Notes: generated by a model not told the origin, from the letters alone. A stretch of DNA of 64,000 nt from Bin5 sp034428395 (GCA_034428395.1 DAOUHX010000311.1:12751-76750), one strand, 5' to 3'. Shown: positions 16,304 to 24,561, numbered from the stretch's first letter. Numbers and translations are program-made.

Positions 16304-17384
16304 CCATTGATGCCGCATCGCCGTCCGCCTCTTCCATCGACTCCTCATTCTCCTCGGCCTCGGCGCGCGCCTGGCGCATGTTCGCCTCAAGTTGCTCCGG
16401 CTGCAGCGCGTTGTCCTGGAACGGTTGCTTTTTCATGCGGTGCGGAAGCGCCAGTTCTGCCGACAAGAGAATATCCCTGTCGGTAATCTCCTCCCGGCCA
16501 TCGAACGCGGCTTGGGCGCGGGCAGTATTCAATATAACCAGGTCAGCGCGATGTCCGTCTACGTTGAAGCTGCTGGTCAGCGCGGCGATTGTATAGAGGT
16601 CCTTGTCGGTGTAACGCACCTTGTCATAGCGGCTTCGGGCCTGAATGATGCGTTCTCCCAGGCTAGTCGCTTCGCCGGCAAAGTCTTCGGTAAAGCGGTC
16701 GGCATCTTGTTCAAAGCGTGTCCGCCGCCGCAAAATCTCAACTCGCGCCCGCGGCTCGTCTATGCCGACCACGTCGACCGCATGCGCGAAGCGATCGAGG
16801 AGCTGGGGCCGCAAATCACCCTCTTCAGGATTCATCGAGCCCACCAGCACGAACCGGGCCGGATGCTGCACGCTGATCCCTTCGCGCTCCACCACGTTGA
16901 CACCCATCGCCGCGCTGTCGAGCAACAGGTCCACCACGTGATCGTCGAGCAGATTGACTTCGTCGACGTAGAGGATGCCGCGGTTGGCCGCGGCCAGGAT
17001 CCCAGGCTCAAAGTGGCGCTCGCCCTGGCGAATCGCCTTCTCGATATCCAGTGTGCCGACCACGCGGTCCTCGGTCGCGCTAACCGGCAGATCGATAAAG
17101 GGCGTGTTTCGGGGACCGGCTTTCAGCTGCCCATTGCTGGCGCTCGCCTGGCAGACATGGCACAGGCCCACCGGGTCGTCCGGGTAACAGGCGAAGGGGC
17201 ATCCTTCCACCGCCTCCATAGGGGGCAAGAGCGCTGCCAAACCCCGGGCCGCGGTCGACTTGGCCGTGCCGCGTTCGCCTCTGATCAGCACCCCGCCGAT
17301 AAGAGGGTGGACCGCGTTCAGTATCAGCGCTCGCTTCATGCGCTCCTGGCCGACTATCGCCGTGAATGGATAGATGACTTGCAT
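16266..17384 (-). CDS. Chelatase AAA+ ATPase subunit I (ChlI/BchI type)
   Basis: A 372-residue AAA+ ATPase beginning FTAIVGQERMKRALILNAV. It has the Walker A segment GERGTAKSTAARGLA, a cysteine-containing insertion (CYPDDPVGLCHVC), the Walker B/sensor segment ILYVDEVNLLDDHVVDLLLDSAA and GSMNPEEGDLRPQLLDRF. These identify the motor subunit of Mg/Co-chelatases. The zero frame stops nine residues after an A8 run; a -1 slip there extends the protein into the VWA (D) half. One gene could thus give both the small I and the longer I-D subunit. No large chelatase subunit (ChlH/CobN) is in the window. Confidence 0.92.
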   Translation of the reverse strand: MQVIYPFTAIVGQERMKRALILNAVHPLIGGVLIRGERGTAKSTAARGLAALLPPMEAVEGCPFACYPDDPVGLCHVCQASASNGQLKAGPRNTPFIDLPVSATEDRVVGTLDIEKAIRQGERHFEPGILAAANRGILYVDEVNLLDDHVVDLLLDSAAMGVNVVEREGISVQHPARFVLVGSMNPEEGDLRPQLLDRFAHAVDVVGIDEPRARVEILRRRTRFEQDADRFTEDFAGEATSLGERIIQARSRYDKVRYTDKDLYTIAALTSSFNVDGHRADLVILNTARAQAAFDGREEITDRDILLSAELALPHRMKKQPFQDNALQPEQLEANMRQARAEAEENEESMEEADGDAASMEKKVTRVMTPRN

Positions 17385-17649
17385 CGGTGTCCGTTCCTTT
17401 CAAGGGTTCAGCCGGCAGATGGGATGACACCTAGGTACTAATCAGCGGACATCGCGCACCATCTGAATGCCGAACGGGCGGCAAAGCAGGCCCGGCAGTC
17501 TGCCCATCAGAATGCAACCGAATGCTGACGCGCCGATCGCGGCCAGGCGCCGAAGTGTCAGCCGCCGGTCAGCATGATGGCAGGATGCCGCGCCGCAAAT
17601 CGGCTTCATTATATAACGAGTGCAGATGTCAGGACAAACCAAAGCCCCC

Positions 17650-17675
17650 TGAAACTTTACGCCCAAACCTGCGTA
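17650..17675 (+). promoter_or_regulatory. SigW-type ECF sigma promoter upstream of the sigma factor gene
   Basis: TGAAAC (17650-17655), exactly 16 bases, then CGTA (17672-17675). This is the consensus recognised by ECF factors of the SigW/SigX type. It lies 31 bases before the sigma gene start, as expected for autoregulation. Confidence 0.72.
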
Positions 17676-17706
17676 GTAGAGAATAAGCGTCCAGAGGAAA
17701 TGTCGA

Positions 17707-18441
17707 ATGAATGATCAGGAACAGGCTTGGTTGGAGCGCGCCCTCACCGGCGAGCAGGCTGCCTTTGGCTCTCTGGTTGAGACCTATCAGAGGCCGGTCT
17801 TTGCTCTGACCTACCGAATGCTCGGCGACCTGTCCGAAGCAGAAGACGCCGCACAGGAAACTTTCCTGCGCGCCTATTCCCGTCTCCACCAATATGATCC
17901 CAAACACAAGTTCAGTACCTGGCTCTTCTCCATCGCAAACAATCACTGTATCGATAGACTGCGCAAACGACGCGTGCAGTTTGTCGGATTGGATGACTCA
18001 CCGGCTGTCTTCACCTTGGAGGGAGAGTCTGCCCGCCCCGAACAGGAGGCGCTTGCCGCTGAACAGGCAGAGGAGATGCACGCGCTCGTCAATCAGCTGG
18101 AGCCGGAATACCGCACGCCACTGGTCTTGCGCTATTGGAACGAGTGCAGCTATCAGGAGATTGCCGACGTCATGGAGATCTCGGTGGCTGCTGTCAAGAG
18201 TCGTCTTTTCCGCGCCCGTAAGCAGCTGGCCGCGTTGTACGTGGAGGCCCAACTGCCGCACAGAGTTGAACGGGCCCCGACCGATCCTGACTCGAAGAGG
18301 CGAACGATTCAAGGACGTGCGGATGCAGTGGATGAATCGGCCCACCGCTTTGACACCGCCGGAGACAGAACGGAGTCTGGTGAAAGCTGGGCAGCCGCGC
18401 TGCCCCTGCTCCTGGCGCCGTCCGGCAGAGCCGGCCCGTAG
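17707..18441 (+). CDS. ECF-type RNA polymerase sigma-70 factor
   Basis: A 244-residue extracytoplasmic-function sigma factor. Region 2 is at about residues 25-92 (AEDAAQETFLRAYSRLHQYD, FSTWLFSIANNHCIDRLRKR) and region 4 at about 125-178 (RYWNECSYQEIADVMEISVAAVKSRLFRARKQL). The last 60 or so residues are a polar tail not found in compact ECF factors. A SigW-like promoter precedes it and an anti-sigma gene follows after 14 bases, so it is expected to be held inactive by that partner and released by an envelope signal. Confidence 0.92.
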   Translation: MNDQEQAWLERALTGEQAAFGSLVETYQRPVFALTYRMLGDLSEAEDAAQETFLRAYSRLHQYDPKHKFSTWLFSIANNHCIDRLRKRRVQFVGLDDSPAVFTLEGESARPEQEALAAEQAEEMHALVNQLEPEYRTPLVLRYWNECSYQEIADVMEISVAAVKSRLFRARKQLAALYVEAQLPHRVERAPTDPDSKRRTIQGRADAVDESAHRFDTAGDRTESGESWAAALPLLLAPSGRAGP

Positions 18442-18455
18442 ACGAACTGGAGAGA

Positions 18456-19079
18456 ATGATGGCGGCTGAGAAAGTTAAGAACTGTACGCCACCAGACCCA
18501 ACGGCTGTTCACGGCGAATACCTCATGCTGGTTTCGCTCGCGCTGGACGGAATGCTCAACGCGGGCGAGCAGAGGCAGCTGGAAAGCCATTTGCAGCATT
18601 GCAACGGTTGCCGCGAACAGTGGCAACTGTGGCAGCTGTTGGATCAGAAACTGCGCGCCGAACCGGTGCCTCAGCTCGCACCCGGATTCTCCCAGCGCGT
18701 CGTGGATGGGCTGACCCGGCAGGAGCGGCTCCGCAATGTGCAGGTCGGAATCTTCCTGACGGTTCTGACAGTATTTGCCTGGGCGCTTGCGCTCGCTGGC
18801 GCCGGCGTACTTGCTGCCGCGCTGGTCTACACGAATCTGGAAAGTTTCGCAGCGGCCGGCCATTTCCTGGCCGAGGCCTGGGCGGTGTCGGGCGTCGTCT
18901 CGCACTCGCTATGGGGCGTGGCCACCGAATTGACTACCGCGCCTACCGCGCTGGGCGTGGCCTCCGTATATCTGGTCATTACAGTTGTGGCGCTTGGCGT
19001 CTGGTGCCTGATCATCCAGCGCAGCGCGCAGCCGGTCCGTTCCCGTCTCTACGCGGACCTGCACCAGAGTCAGTCATGA
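18456..19079 (+). CDS. Membrane anti-sigma factor with zinc-binding (ZAS) domain
   Basis: A 207-residue protein. The N-terminal cytoplasmic domain has the zinc motif H-x3-C-x2-C (SHLQHCNGC, about residues 47-55) in a helix resembling RsrA/RsiW-type anti-sigma domains. Two hydrophobic segments follow, at about 90-120 and 165-190, so it sits in the inner membrane. It lies between the sigma factor and the beta-helix membrane protein. Release would come from a signal on the membrane or outer part, but no protease site is evident. Confidence 0.85.
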   Translation: MMAAEKVKNCTPPDPTAVHGEYLMLVSLALDGMLNAGEQRQLESHLQHCNGCREQWQLWQLLDQKLRAEPVPQLAPGFSQRVVDGLTRQERLRNVQVGIFLTVLTVFAWALALAGAGVLAAALVYTNLESFAAAGHFLAEAWAVSGVVSHSLWGVATELTTAPTALGVASVYLVITVVALGVWCLIIQRSAQPVRSRLYADLHQSQS

Positions 19080-19182
19080 GGACTTCCTTGCAGCCCTCCC
19101 ACCTTCGGAGTAGCGGCGATTCGGCATGCTCGGCGGGCCGATGGACGGCCGCTGGACCGAGTTCGCCAGGGGGCACCTCTGC

Positions 19183-20922
19183 ATGAAATCACTGTTCAGA
19201 GTGGGTTGCTGGACAATATTTGCAATTGTGGTCGCCCTGGTAACACTCGCTTTCCTGTTTTCTCCTTCCAGAAAGGAAAGGGCGGCGCTCAGAGAGGGCC
19301 CGATTTGGCGGAATGTTGTCTTCCTGGGTGGAGATGTAGAGATCGGACACGACGAAACTGTCCAGGGTAACCTCCTGGTGGTCGGCGACGATCTGAAGCT
19401 CGCAGGACGGATCGGGGGAAATCTTGTCGTCGTGGGCGGCGACGCCGACCTGGACGCACACTCGCGCGTCGGCGGCAACCTCAGCGTCATCGGCGGCGAC
19501 GCCGACGTGAGGCAAGCGGCTGAGATTGGTGGGAATATCGCAGTCGTAGGCGGTGACGCTTCACTGGCTGGAGACGCCTACGTCGGCGGCAACGTCAACG
19601 TCGTCGGTGGCGACGTCTCAAAGGACCCGACTGCCCATATAGGCGGCCGTTCCAATTTGGGAAGTTACGGCAGCCGCAGCGGGCAGCCCGACAACTTAGC
19701 CGCGCCCCGCGCCAGTTTCTTCGGAAGTCAGGATGCGCCGCAGCCGCCGGAGTCTCCTCAGAAACCCGGCACTGTGGAGGACTTGCGGAGTGCGGCGGCC
19801 GCGCTTCGATCGCAGGCCGACTATCTAAAGGAAGAGGCAGAGAGGACCGAGGAAGAACTAGAGCGGCACGCCGACCATCTAGAGGAAGAGGCAGAGAGGG
19901 CCGAGGAAGAACTTGAGCGGCGCGCCGACCGTCTAGAGGAAGAGGCAGAGAGGGCCGAGGAAGAACTAGAAAGGCACACCGCCCGTATTCAGGAGGAGGC
20001 CAAGCGGGCGCAGGCGGAGTTCGAAGCGCAGGCCGCGCGCGCAAATCGAGGGACCTCCTGGATTCTTGTTCTTTTGGGGAGGCTCGTACAGGCCTTCCTG
20101 TGGACGCTCCTGATAACAGGCCTCGTTCTCCTGGTCGCCTGGCTGCTGCCAACGCAGGTAGAGCGCATCTCGCGGACCGCCGAGAAGGAGACGGCCCTCA
20201 GCTTTGCCGCCGGCGCGATTACACTCATGGGCTCGGCGCTGCTGGCCGCGCTTCTCACGCTGACCATCTGCTTTGCCTTGCTCGCCTTGCCTCTGCTGGC
20301 GTTGCTGGCCCTGGTCATCCTTTGCGGCTGGACCGTTACCTGCCACCTGCTTGGCCGCCGTCTCGATGCCTTCCTGGCCAATCAGACCAGGCTCTCCTGG
20401 AATCCCCTCGTCTCGGTCGCTCTCTGTTCGCTCCTTTTGACAGGCGTGACGATGTTCGCATGGGCAATCTTCGTTTGTCTGGGCTTCTTCGTTGCCGTCC
20501 TGATCGGCTCAACCGGCGCAGGTGCCGTCATAGTCCATTTTGCTCGATCTTCAGGACGCTTTTCGAACGGTTCGCTTTTGGGCGAAGGAGACGGCGGCAA
20601 CAGACCTCCGGCTGGAACGGCCGGTCCTGACATTGTGTCTCCTCCTCCCGCGGTAGAATCGATAGAAGCGAAAGAAGAAGCGGCGCAGCCGTCCGGTCCT
20701 CCGCAAGAGCCGCACGTGCCAGGCGCTCCTGACGATTTCAGCCGCCTTGGAGGGATCGGTCCCACTTACGCCCAGAGACTGCGCGAAGCCGGCGTGACCT
20801 CTTTCGCCCAACTGGCCGTAATGGACGTGGAGCGGCTCGCCGCAGTCCTAGGCTGGTCCATCTCTCGGGTGGAAGGGTCCCGTCTGCGCGAGCGGGCATC
20901 CGAACTGGTTGCCGGGAACTAG
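19183..20922 (+). CDS. Membrane protein with beta-helix repeats, coiled coil, membrane domain and C-terminal HhH
   Basis: About 579 residues with an unusual domain order. Residues 5-26: a membrane anchor. Residues about 78-153: four 19-residue repeats of the form GGNLxVVGGDAxxxxxAxV, like the bactofilin/polymer-forming beta-helix. Residues 215-286: four 18-residue heptad-like repeats rich in E, R and A, a long helix or coiled coil. Then three or four membrane segments (about 290-455), a proline-rich linker, and a C-terminal helix-hairpin-helix (RLGGIGPTYAQRLREAGVTS) of the DUF4332 type. The ATG at 19183 follows AGGGGG at nine bases; an ATG at 19126 would add 19 residues. It is third in the sigma/anti-sigma operon and may sense or reinforce the envelope. 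No function is established. Confidence 0.78.
   Translation: MKSLFRVGCWTIFAIVVALVTLAFLFSPSRKERAALREGPIWRNVVFLGGDVEIGHDETVQGNLLVVGDDLKLAGRIGGNLVVVGGDADLDAHSRVGGNLSVIGGDADVRQAAEIGGNIAVVGGDASLAGDAYVGGNVNVVGGDVSKDPTAHIGGRSNLGSYGSRSGQPDNLAAPRASFFGSQDAPQPPESPQKPGTVEDLRSAAAALRSQADYLKEEAERTEEELERHADHLEEEAERAEEELERRADRLEEEAERAEEELERHTARIQEEAKRAQAEFEAQAARANRGTSWILVLLGRLVQAFLWTLLITGLVLLVAWLLPTQVERISRTAEKETALSFAAGAITLMGSALLAALLTLTICFALLALPLLALLALVILCGWTVTCHLLGRRLDAFLANQTRLSWNPLVSVALCSLLLTGVTMFAWAIFVCLGFFVAVLIGSTGAGAVIVHFARSSGRFSNGSLLGEGDGGNRPPAGTAGPDIVSPPPAVESIEAKEEAAQPSGPPQEPHVPGAPDDFSRLGGIGPTYAQRLREAGVTSFAQLAVMDVERLAAVLGWSISRVEGSRLRERASELVAGN
19414..19641 (+). repeat. Four 57-bp repeats coding 19-residue beta-helix units
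   Basis: Each unit begins with Gly-Gly-Asn and contains a V(V/I)GGD turn. The four copies differ at the nucleotide level but keep the spacing exactly, indicating selection on a regular beta-helix coil and not recent duplication. Confidence 0.75.
19825..20040 (+). repeat. Four 54-bp repeats coding an 18-residue charged helix
   Basis: Units run 19825-19878, 19879-19932, 19933-19986 and 19987-20040. The first three are nearly identical in DNA (LEEEAERAEEELERHADH form) and the fourth has diverged, indicating fairly recent tandem duplication. Eighteen residues is five helical turns, so copy-number change alters helix length while keeping the helical phase. Confidence 0.85.
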
Positions 20923-20936
20923 CCTAGCTGCTAGGC
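20922..20936. terminator. Hairpin between convergent genes
   Basis: A 6-base-pair inverted repeat (GCCTAG and CTAGGC with a 3-base loop) spans the eight bases between the two convergent genes and includes parts of both stop codons. It has no T-run on either side, so termination is possible but not certain. Confidence 0.35.
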
Positions 20937-22610
20937 CCTGCTCAGCTTGCGATAGGTGATGCGGTGCGGGCGTTCGGCCTCCGCTCCCAATCGGCGGATC
21001 CGGTCCTCCTCATACTCGCTGAAATTGCCCGCAAACCATTTCACTTTGCTGTCGCCTTCAAAAGCTAAGATGTGGGTGGCAATGCGATCCAGAAACCAGC
21101 GATCGTGCGAGATGACAAGCGCGGTGCCGGCAAAAGTCTCAAGGGCGTCTTCCAGCGCGCGCAACGTGTTTACGTCCAGGTCGTTGCTGGGCTCGTCCAG
21201 AAGAATGACGTTTGCGCCGCTCCTGACCAGCTTGGCCAGATGCACTCGATTGCGCTCCCCGCCCGAGAGCGCGCCAACCTTTTTCTGCTGGTCCGAACCA
21301 CTGAAGGTGAACCGAGCCACATAGGCGCGGCTGTTCACCAGGCGCTCGCCCAAACGTAACTGCTCATTGCCCCCGCTTATTTCCTCCCAAACACTCTTTT
21401 GCGGGTCGAGCTCCTCGCGGCTCTGGTCAACGTAGGCCAGTGACACCGTATCGCCAAGCTCCACGCTGCCGCCATCCGGCTCTACTTCGCCGGTAATGAG
21501 CCGGAGCAATGTCGTCTTTCCGGCCCCATTCGGTCCGACAATCCCCACAATGGCGCCTGGCGGAACATCAAGCGACAGATCCTCGAACAACAGATTTTCG
21601 CCGTACTCTTTAGCCAGCGCCTGCGCCCTGATCACTACGTCCCCAAGCCGCGGGCCGGGCGGAATGTAGATTTCCCGCTCTTCGCGCGCCCGTTCAAATT
21701 CCTGGCTGAGAAGCTCACCATAGGCGTTAATGCGAGACTTTCGCTTGGTCTGCTGCGCCTTGGGGGACATTTGCAGCCACTCCAACTCGCGCTGAAGCGT
21801 CTTCTGACGGGCGCTTTCCTGTTTTTCTTCCCGGGCCAGCCGCTGCTGCTTCTGACCCAGCCAGCCAGAGTAGTTGCCCCGCCACGGGATCCCGTGGCCG
21901 CGGTCGAGTTCGAGAATCCAGCCGGCAACGTTGTCGAGAAAGTAGCGGTCGTGCGTGACCGCAATCACCGTGCCCGCGTACTCTTGCAGGTGCCGTTCCA
22001 GCCAGGCCACCGACTGCGCATCAAGGTGATTCGTCGGCTCATCGAGCAGCAGGATATCCGGCTCTTTCAGCAATAGTCGCGTCAGCGCGACCCGCCGCAA
22101 TTCGCCTCCTGAAAGCGTGCTGATCCGGGTATCGCCCTTTGGGCAGCGCAGCGCGTCCATCGCCAGTTCCAGGCGGCTGTCCAGGTCCCATGCGTCCAGC
22201 GCGTCGAGCTTCTCCTGCACCGCGCCCTGCCTTTCGATCAGGGCGTCCATCTCGTCGGACGACAGGTCTTGGCCGAAGCGGGCATTGATGTCGTCGAACT
22301 CCGCCAGTGCGTCAACCGCCTCCTGCGCGCCCTCTTCGACAATCTGCCGCACAGTCTTGGACGGGTCCAGCACCGGTTCCTGGGGAAGGTAGCCGCGCGT
22401 GTAGCCATCGGTGAGGATCGTGTCGCCGTCGTGCTGCCTCTCCTCGCCCGCCATGATGCGCAGCAATGTCGATTTGCCGGCGCCGTTCAACCCCAGAACC
22501 CCGATCTTAGCGCCCAGAAAGAAGCCCAGGCTGATGTCTCGCAGCACGCGCTGGCCCTGCGGATAGCTCTTGCCGACACCAACCATCGAGTAAATGACCT
22601 TGTCGCTCAT
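20931..22610 (-). CDS. ettA: Energy-dependent translational throttle protein EttA (ABC-F ATPase)
   Basis: A 559-residue ABC-F protein (E. coli EttA is 555) with two ATPase domains and no membrane part. Domain 1 has GLNGAGKST, the signature LSGGELRRVALTRLL and LLDEPTNHLDAQS. Domain 2 has GPNGAGKTT, LSGGERNRVHLAKLV and LLDEPSNDLDVNT. The start VIYSMVGVGKSYP and an arm segment after the first Walker B are EttA-like. EttA binds the ribosomal E site and gates entry into elongation according to ATP/ADP ratio. It is a single gene, convergent with the sigma-factor operon. Confidence 0.94.
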   Translation of the reverse strand: MSDKVIYSMVGVGKSYPQGQRVLRDISLGFFLGAKIGVLGLNGAGKSTLLRIMAGEERQHDGDTILTDGYTRGYLPQEPVLDPSKTVRQIVEEGAQEAVDALAEFDDINARFGQDLSSDEMDALIERQGAVQEKLDALDAWDLDSRLELAMDALRCPKGDTRISTLSGGELRRVALTRLLLKEPDILLLDEPTNHLDAQSVAWLERHLQEYAGTVIAVTHDRYFLDNVAGWILELDRGHGIPWRGNYSGWLGQKQQRLAREEKQESARQKTLQRELEWLQMSPKAQQTKRKSRINAYGELLSQEFERAREEREIYIPPGPRLGDVVIRAQALAKEYGENLLFEDLSLDVPPGAIVGIVGPNGAGKTTLLRLITGEVEPDGGSVELGDTVSLAYVDQSREELDPQKSVWEEISGGNEQLRLGERLVNSRAYVARFTFSGSDQQKKVGALSGGERNRVHLAKLVRSGANVILLDEPSNDLDVNTLRALEDALETFAGTALVISHDRWFLDRIATHILAFEGDSKVKWFAGNFSEYEEDRIRRLGAEAERPHRITYRKLSRA

Positions 22611-22753
22611 CGCGCTGATCTTCCCTTCACGCTGTTTGTTGTGCGCCTGGAGTTGGGGCTATCATAAAGTTCCAATCCTCGAATTCCGCCAAGTCGTGCT
22701 GTCAGTGCGACCGTCCACCAATATATCGCCCAGAGCGGGAAGGCGCAAAAGCC

Positions 22754-23542
22754 ATGTCTGACCTGACATTCGTACATTTGACAGATTTGCACATATTGTC
22801 GCGCGCGGATGAAGCATTCAGAAGCGTACAAACTACTGAGAAGCTGCGACAGATCTGTGCACTCATCCACAACATGGAAATCAGACCGGACTTCTTTGTT
22901 TTGAGTGGCGATCTGGTGAACGACGGCCAGAGGGCGGAATACGAAACGCTGAACGGCCTGCTCGATGAACTGCGCGAATTTGGAGTCCCTCTCATCATTG
23001 GCCTGGGCAATCACGACTGCCGCGTTCTTTTCCGCCAGATCGTCCTGGGCGAAGAGTCTGCCGACGAGGCGCAGCGCTACTATCACAGCGCGGTCTTTGA
23101 TGGATTGCGCGTGATTATGTTGGACAGCAAGGAGCCGGGCGAAGTGCAAGGCAACCTGGATTCGCCACAACTCTCGTGGCTGGAGGCCGAGTTGCGCAAA
23201 CCGGCCCCGCAGGGCGCGCTGATCGCCGTCCACCACCCACCCGTTTACAGCACTATTGAGCCCTTGAATGAGCACCGGCTTCTCAATCCACAGGATCTGG
23301 CGCACGCGATCTCCGGCCACAATATCCACGCAATTCTGAGCGGTCATATCCACTACTCGCACATTGCAACTTTTGCCGGCACGCTCTCAGTAACCACGCC
23401 GGCCACCGCCTTTTCTCTCGATCCGGGCATTCGCGGCGAGGTATGCCCGACGGACGGCTGGGGTTTCACGATTGGCTCGCTGCACAATGGACACCTTTAC
23501 GTCAACCCAATTCTCATGTACAGCCAGACGCCCCTGCCTTAA
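22754..23542 (+). CDS. Calcineurin-like metallophosphoesterase (CpdA/Icc-like)
   Basis: A 262-residue dinuclear metallophosphoesterase. The five metal motifs occur in order: HLTDLHI, GDLVNDG, GNHD, AVHHPPV and GHIHYS. The layout matches class III cyclic-nucleotide phosphodiesterases (CpdA/Icc, Rv0805), which hydrolyse cAMP or other phosphodiesters, but the exact substrate cannot be told. It is cytoplasmic, divergent from ettA and followed by a lipid-synthesis gene with its own promoter. Confidence 0.86.
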   Translation: MSDLTFVHLTDLHILSRADEAFRSVQTTEKLRQICALIHNMEIRPDFFVLSGDLVNDGQRAEYETLNGLLDELREFGVPLIIGLGNHDCRVLFRQIVLGEESADEAQRYYHSAVFDGLRVIMLDSKEPGEVQGNLDSPQLSWLEAELRKPAPQGALIAVHHPPVYSTIEPLNEHRLLNPQDLAHAISGHNIHAILSGHIHYSHIATFAGTLSVTTPATAFSLDPGIRGEVCPTDGWGFTIGSLHNGHLYVNPILMYSQTPLP

Positions 23543-23622
23543 CAGTTACAGAGCCTGCTTTTTGCGCTCATAGCATAGACGTCGTTCCACTTCCATCCCG
23601 CATACAGTTGCGCCGCCAACGC

Positions 23623-23651
23623 TTGCCGGCCCAAACCGGCTGATGTATACT
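23623..23651 (+). promoter_or_regulatory. Promoter of the CDP-alcohol phosphatidyltransferase gene
   Basis: TTGCCG (23623-23628), a 17-base spacer and TATACT (23646-23651). The spacer contains an inverted repeat GCCGG/CCGGC (23625-23640), a possible regulator site. Because transcription would begin near 23658, a TTG at 23654 cannot be the start of the next gene. Confidence 0.6.
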
Positions 23652-23695
23652 CCTTGTCAGCCCAACCGCCTGCTCGCTACGAACGGAATCACCTG

Positions 23696-24304
23696 ATGCT
23701 GGCAAAGTATGTTCGCCCGCTGCTCTCGTCCGCAGTCAATGCGTTTGCGCGCTGGCTGGACGGCATCGGCGTGACCCCGAACATGGTCTCGTTCGCCGGA
23801 TTCGGGCTTACTGTCGGCTCGGCCGTTCTTCTGGCTACCGGCCGGCTGGCCATCGGCGGAGGCGTTCTTTGGGTCGCGGCGATGCTGGACATGGTCGACG
23901 GTACCCTTGCCCGCCTCGGCAAGGGCGAAAGCAAATTCGGCGCTTTCCTCGACAGCACGCTCGACCGTTACTCGGAGAGCATAACTTTCCTCGGCCTTGC
24001 CTTCTTCTACGCCAATCAGGGCGACGCCCAGTCCCATCTCCTCGCAATCTTCCTCACATTGGTCGGCTCGTGGGCGGTAAGCTACACGCGCGCCAGGGCC
24101 GAGGGGCTGGACATTGAGTGCAACGTAGGCTTCCTACAGAGGCCGGAACGCCTGGTCATCTTGATCGCCGGCTTGATTCTGGGCTTGGTCTTGCCGGTCC
24201 TCTGGTTCCTGGCTGTAATGACCAACATCACGGCAGGCCAGCGCATCTACGAAGTCTACGCGCGCACATCGAACCGCCAGAAGAATCAGCCCGTCTCCGA
24301 CTAG
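23696..24304 (+). CDS. CDP-alcohol phosphatidyltransferase family protein
   Basis: A polytopic membrane enzyme of about 202 residues. It carries the full family signature D-x2-D-G-x2-A-R-x8-G-x3-D-x3-D in DMVDGTLARLGKGE and SKFGAFLDSTLDR. The family transfers a phosphoalcohol from or to CDP-diacylglycerol, as in phosphatidylglycerophosphate or phosphatidylinositol phosphate synthesis; which product is made here is not evident. The ATG at 23696 was chosen because a promoter ends just upstream. Confidence 0.88.
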   Translation: MLAKYVRPLLSSAVNAFARWLDGIGVTPNMVSFAGFGLTVGSAVLLATGRLAIGGGVLWVAAMLDMVDGTLARLGKGESKFGAFLDSTLDRYSESITFLGLAFFYANQGDAQSHLLAIFLTLVGSWAVSYTRARAEGLDIECNVGFLQRPERLVILIAGLILGLVLPVLWFLAVMTNITAGQRIYEVYARTSNRQKNQPVSD

Positions 24305-24456
24305 GCGACTTTCTTGCGTCCCGGCATTTCAGGCCCAATCAGATTCAGCGGCTTTCCCTCTTCCTTGCCTGACCCGCGCTAGTTCTACCGATCACTCCAT
24401 TAGCGGATTTGCCCAAAACAGGATAAACTTTGTGGATGTATCGCGGGTGCGTCACC

Positions 24457-24479
24457 AGGGCTCGCAGCCCTAGATTTTT
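24457..24479 (+). terminator. Probable rho-independent terminator
   Basis: A 6-base-pair stem (AGGGCT/AGCCCT) with a 3-base loop, then a short gap and five Ts. It lies about 150 bases after the phosphatidyltransferase stop and about 85 before ffh. The stem sits inside a larger imperfect inverted repeat (CGGGTG at 24444-24449 with CACCCG at 24487-24492), so it could act as a leader attenuator for ffh. Confidence 0.45.
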
Positions 24480-24561
24480 GCTGGCACACCCGTTCTAATG
24501 TAGAATGCAGAATCGCTCGCGCGGCGCAATACCAACGCCGGCTACAGGTGGAGCAAGGTTC

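Noticed and set aside
15325..17384. Treating the chelatase I/D gene as a simple pseudogene
   Set aside because: Both halves are intact, the join falls exactly at a slippery A8 run with downstream structure, and frameshifted chlD genes are known. A sequencing error remains possible.
24444..24492. Small SRP RNA gene upstream of ffh
   Set aside because: The inverted repeat lacks the conserved GGUCAGG...GGAAGCAGCC apical loop of SRP RNA; it fits a terminator or leader structure better.
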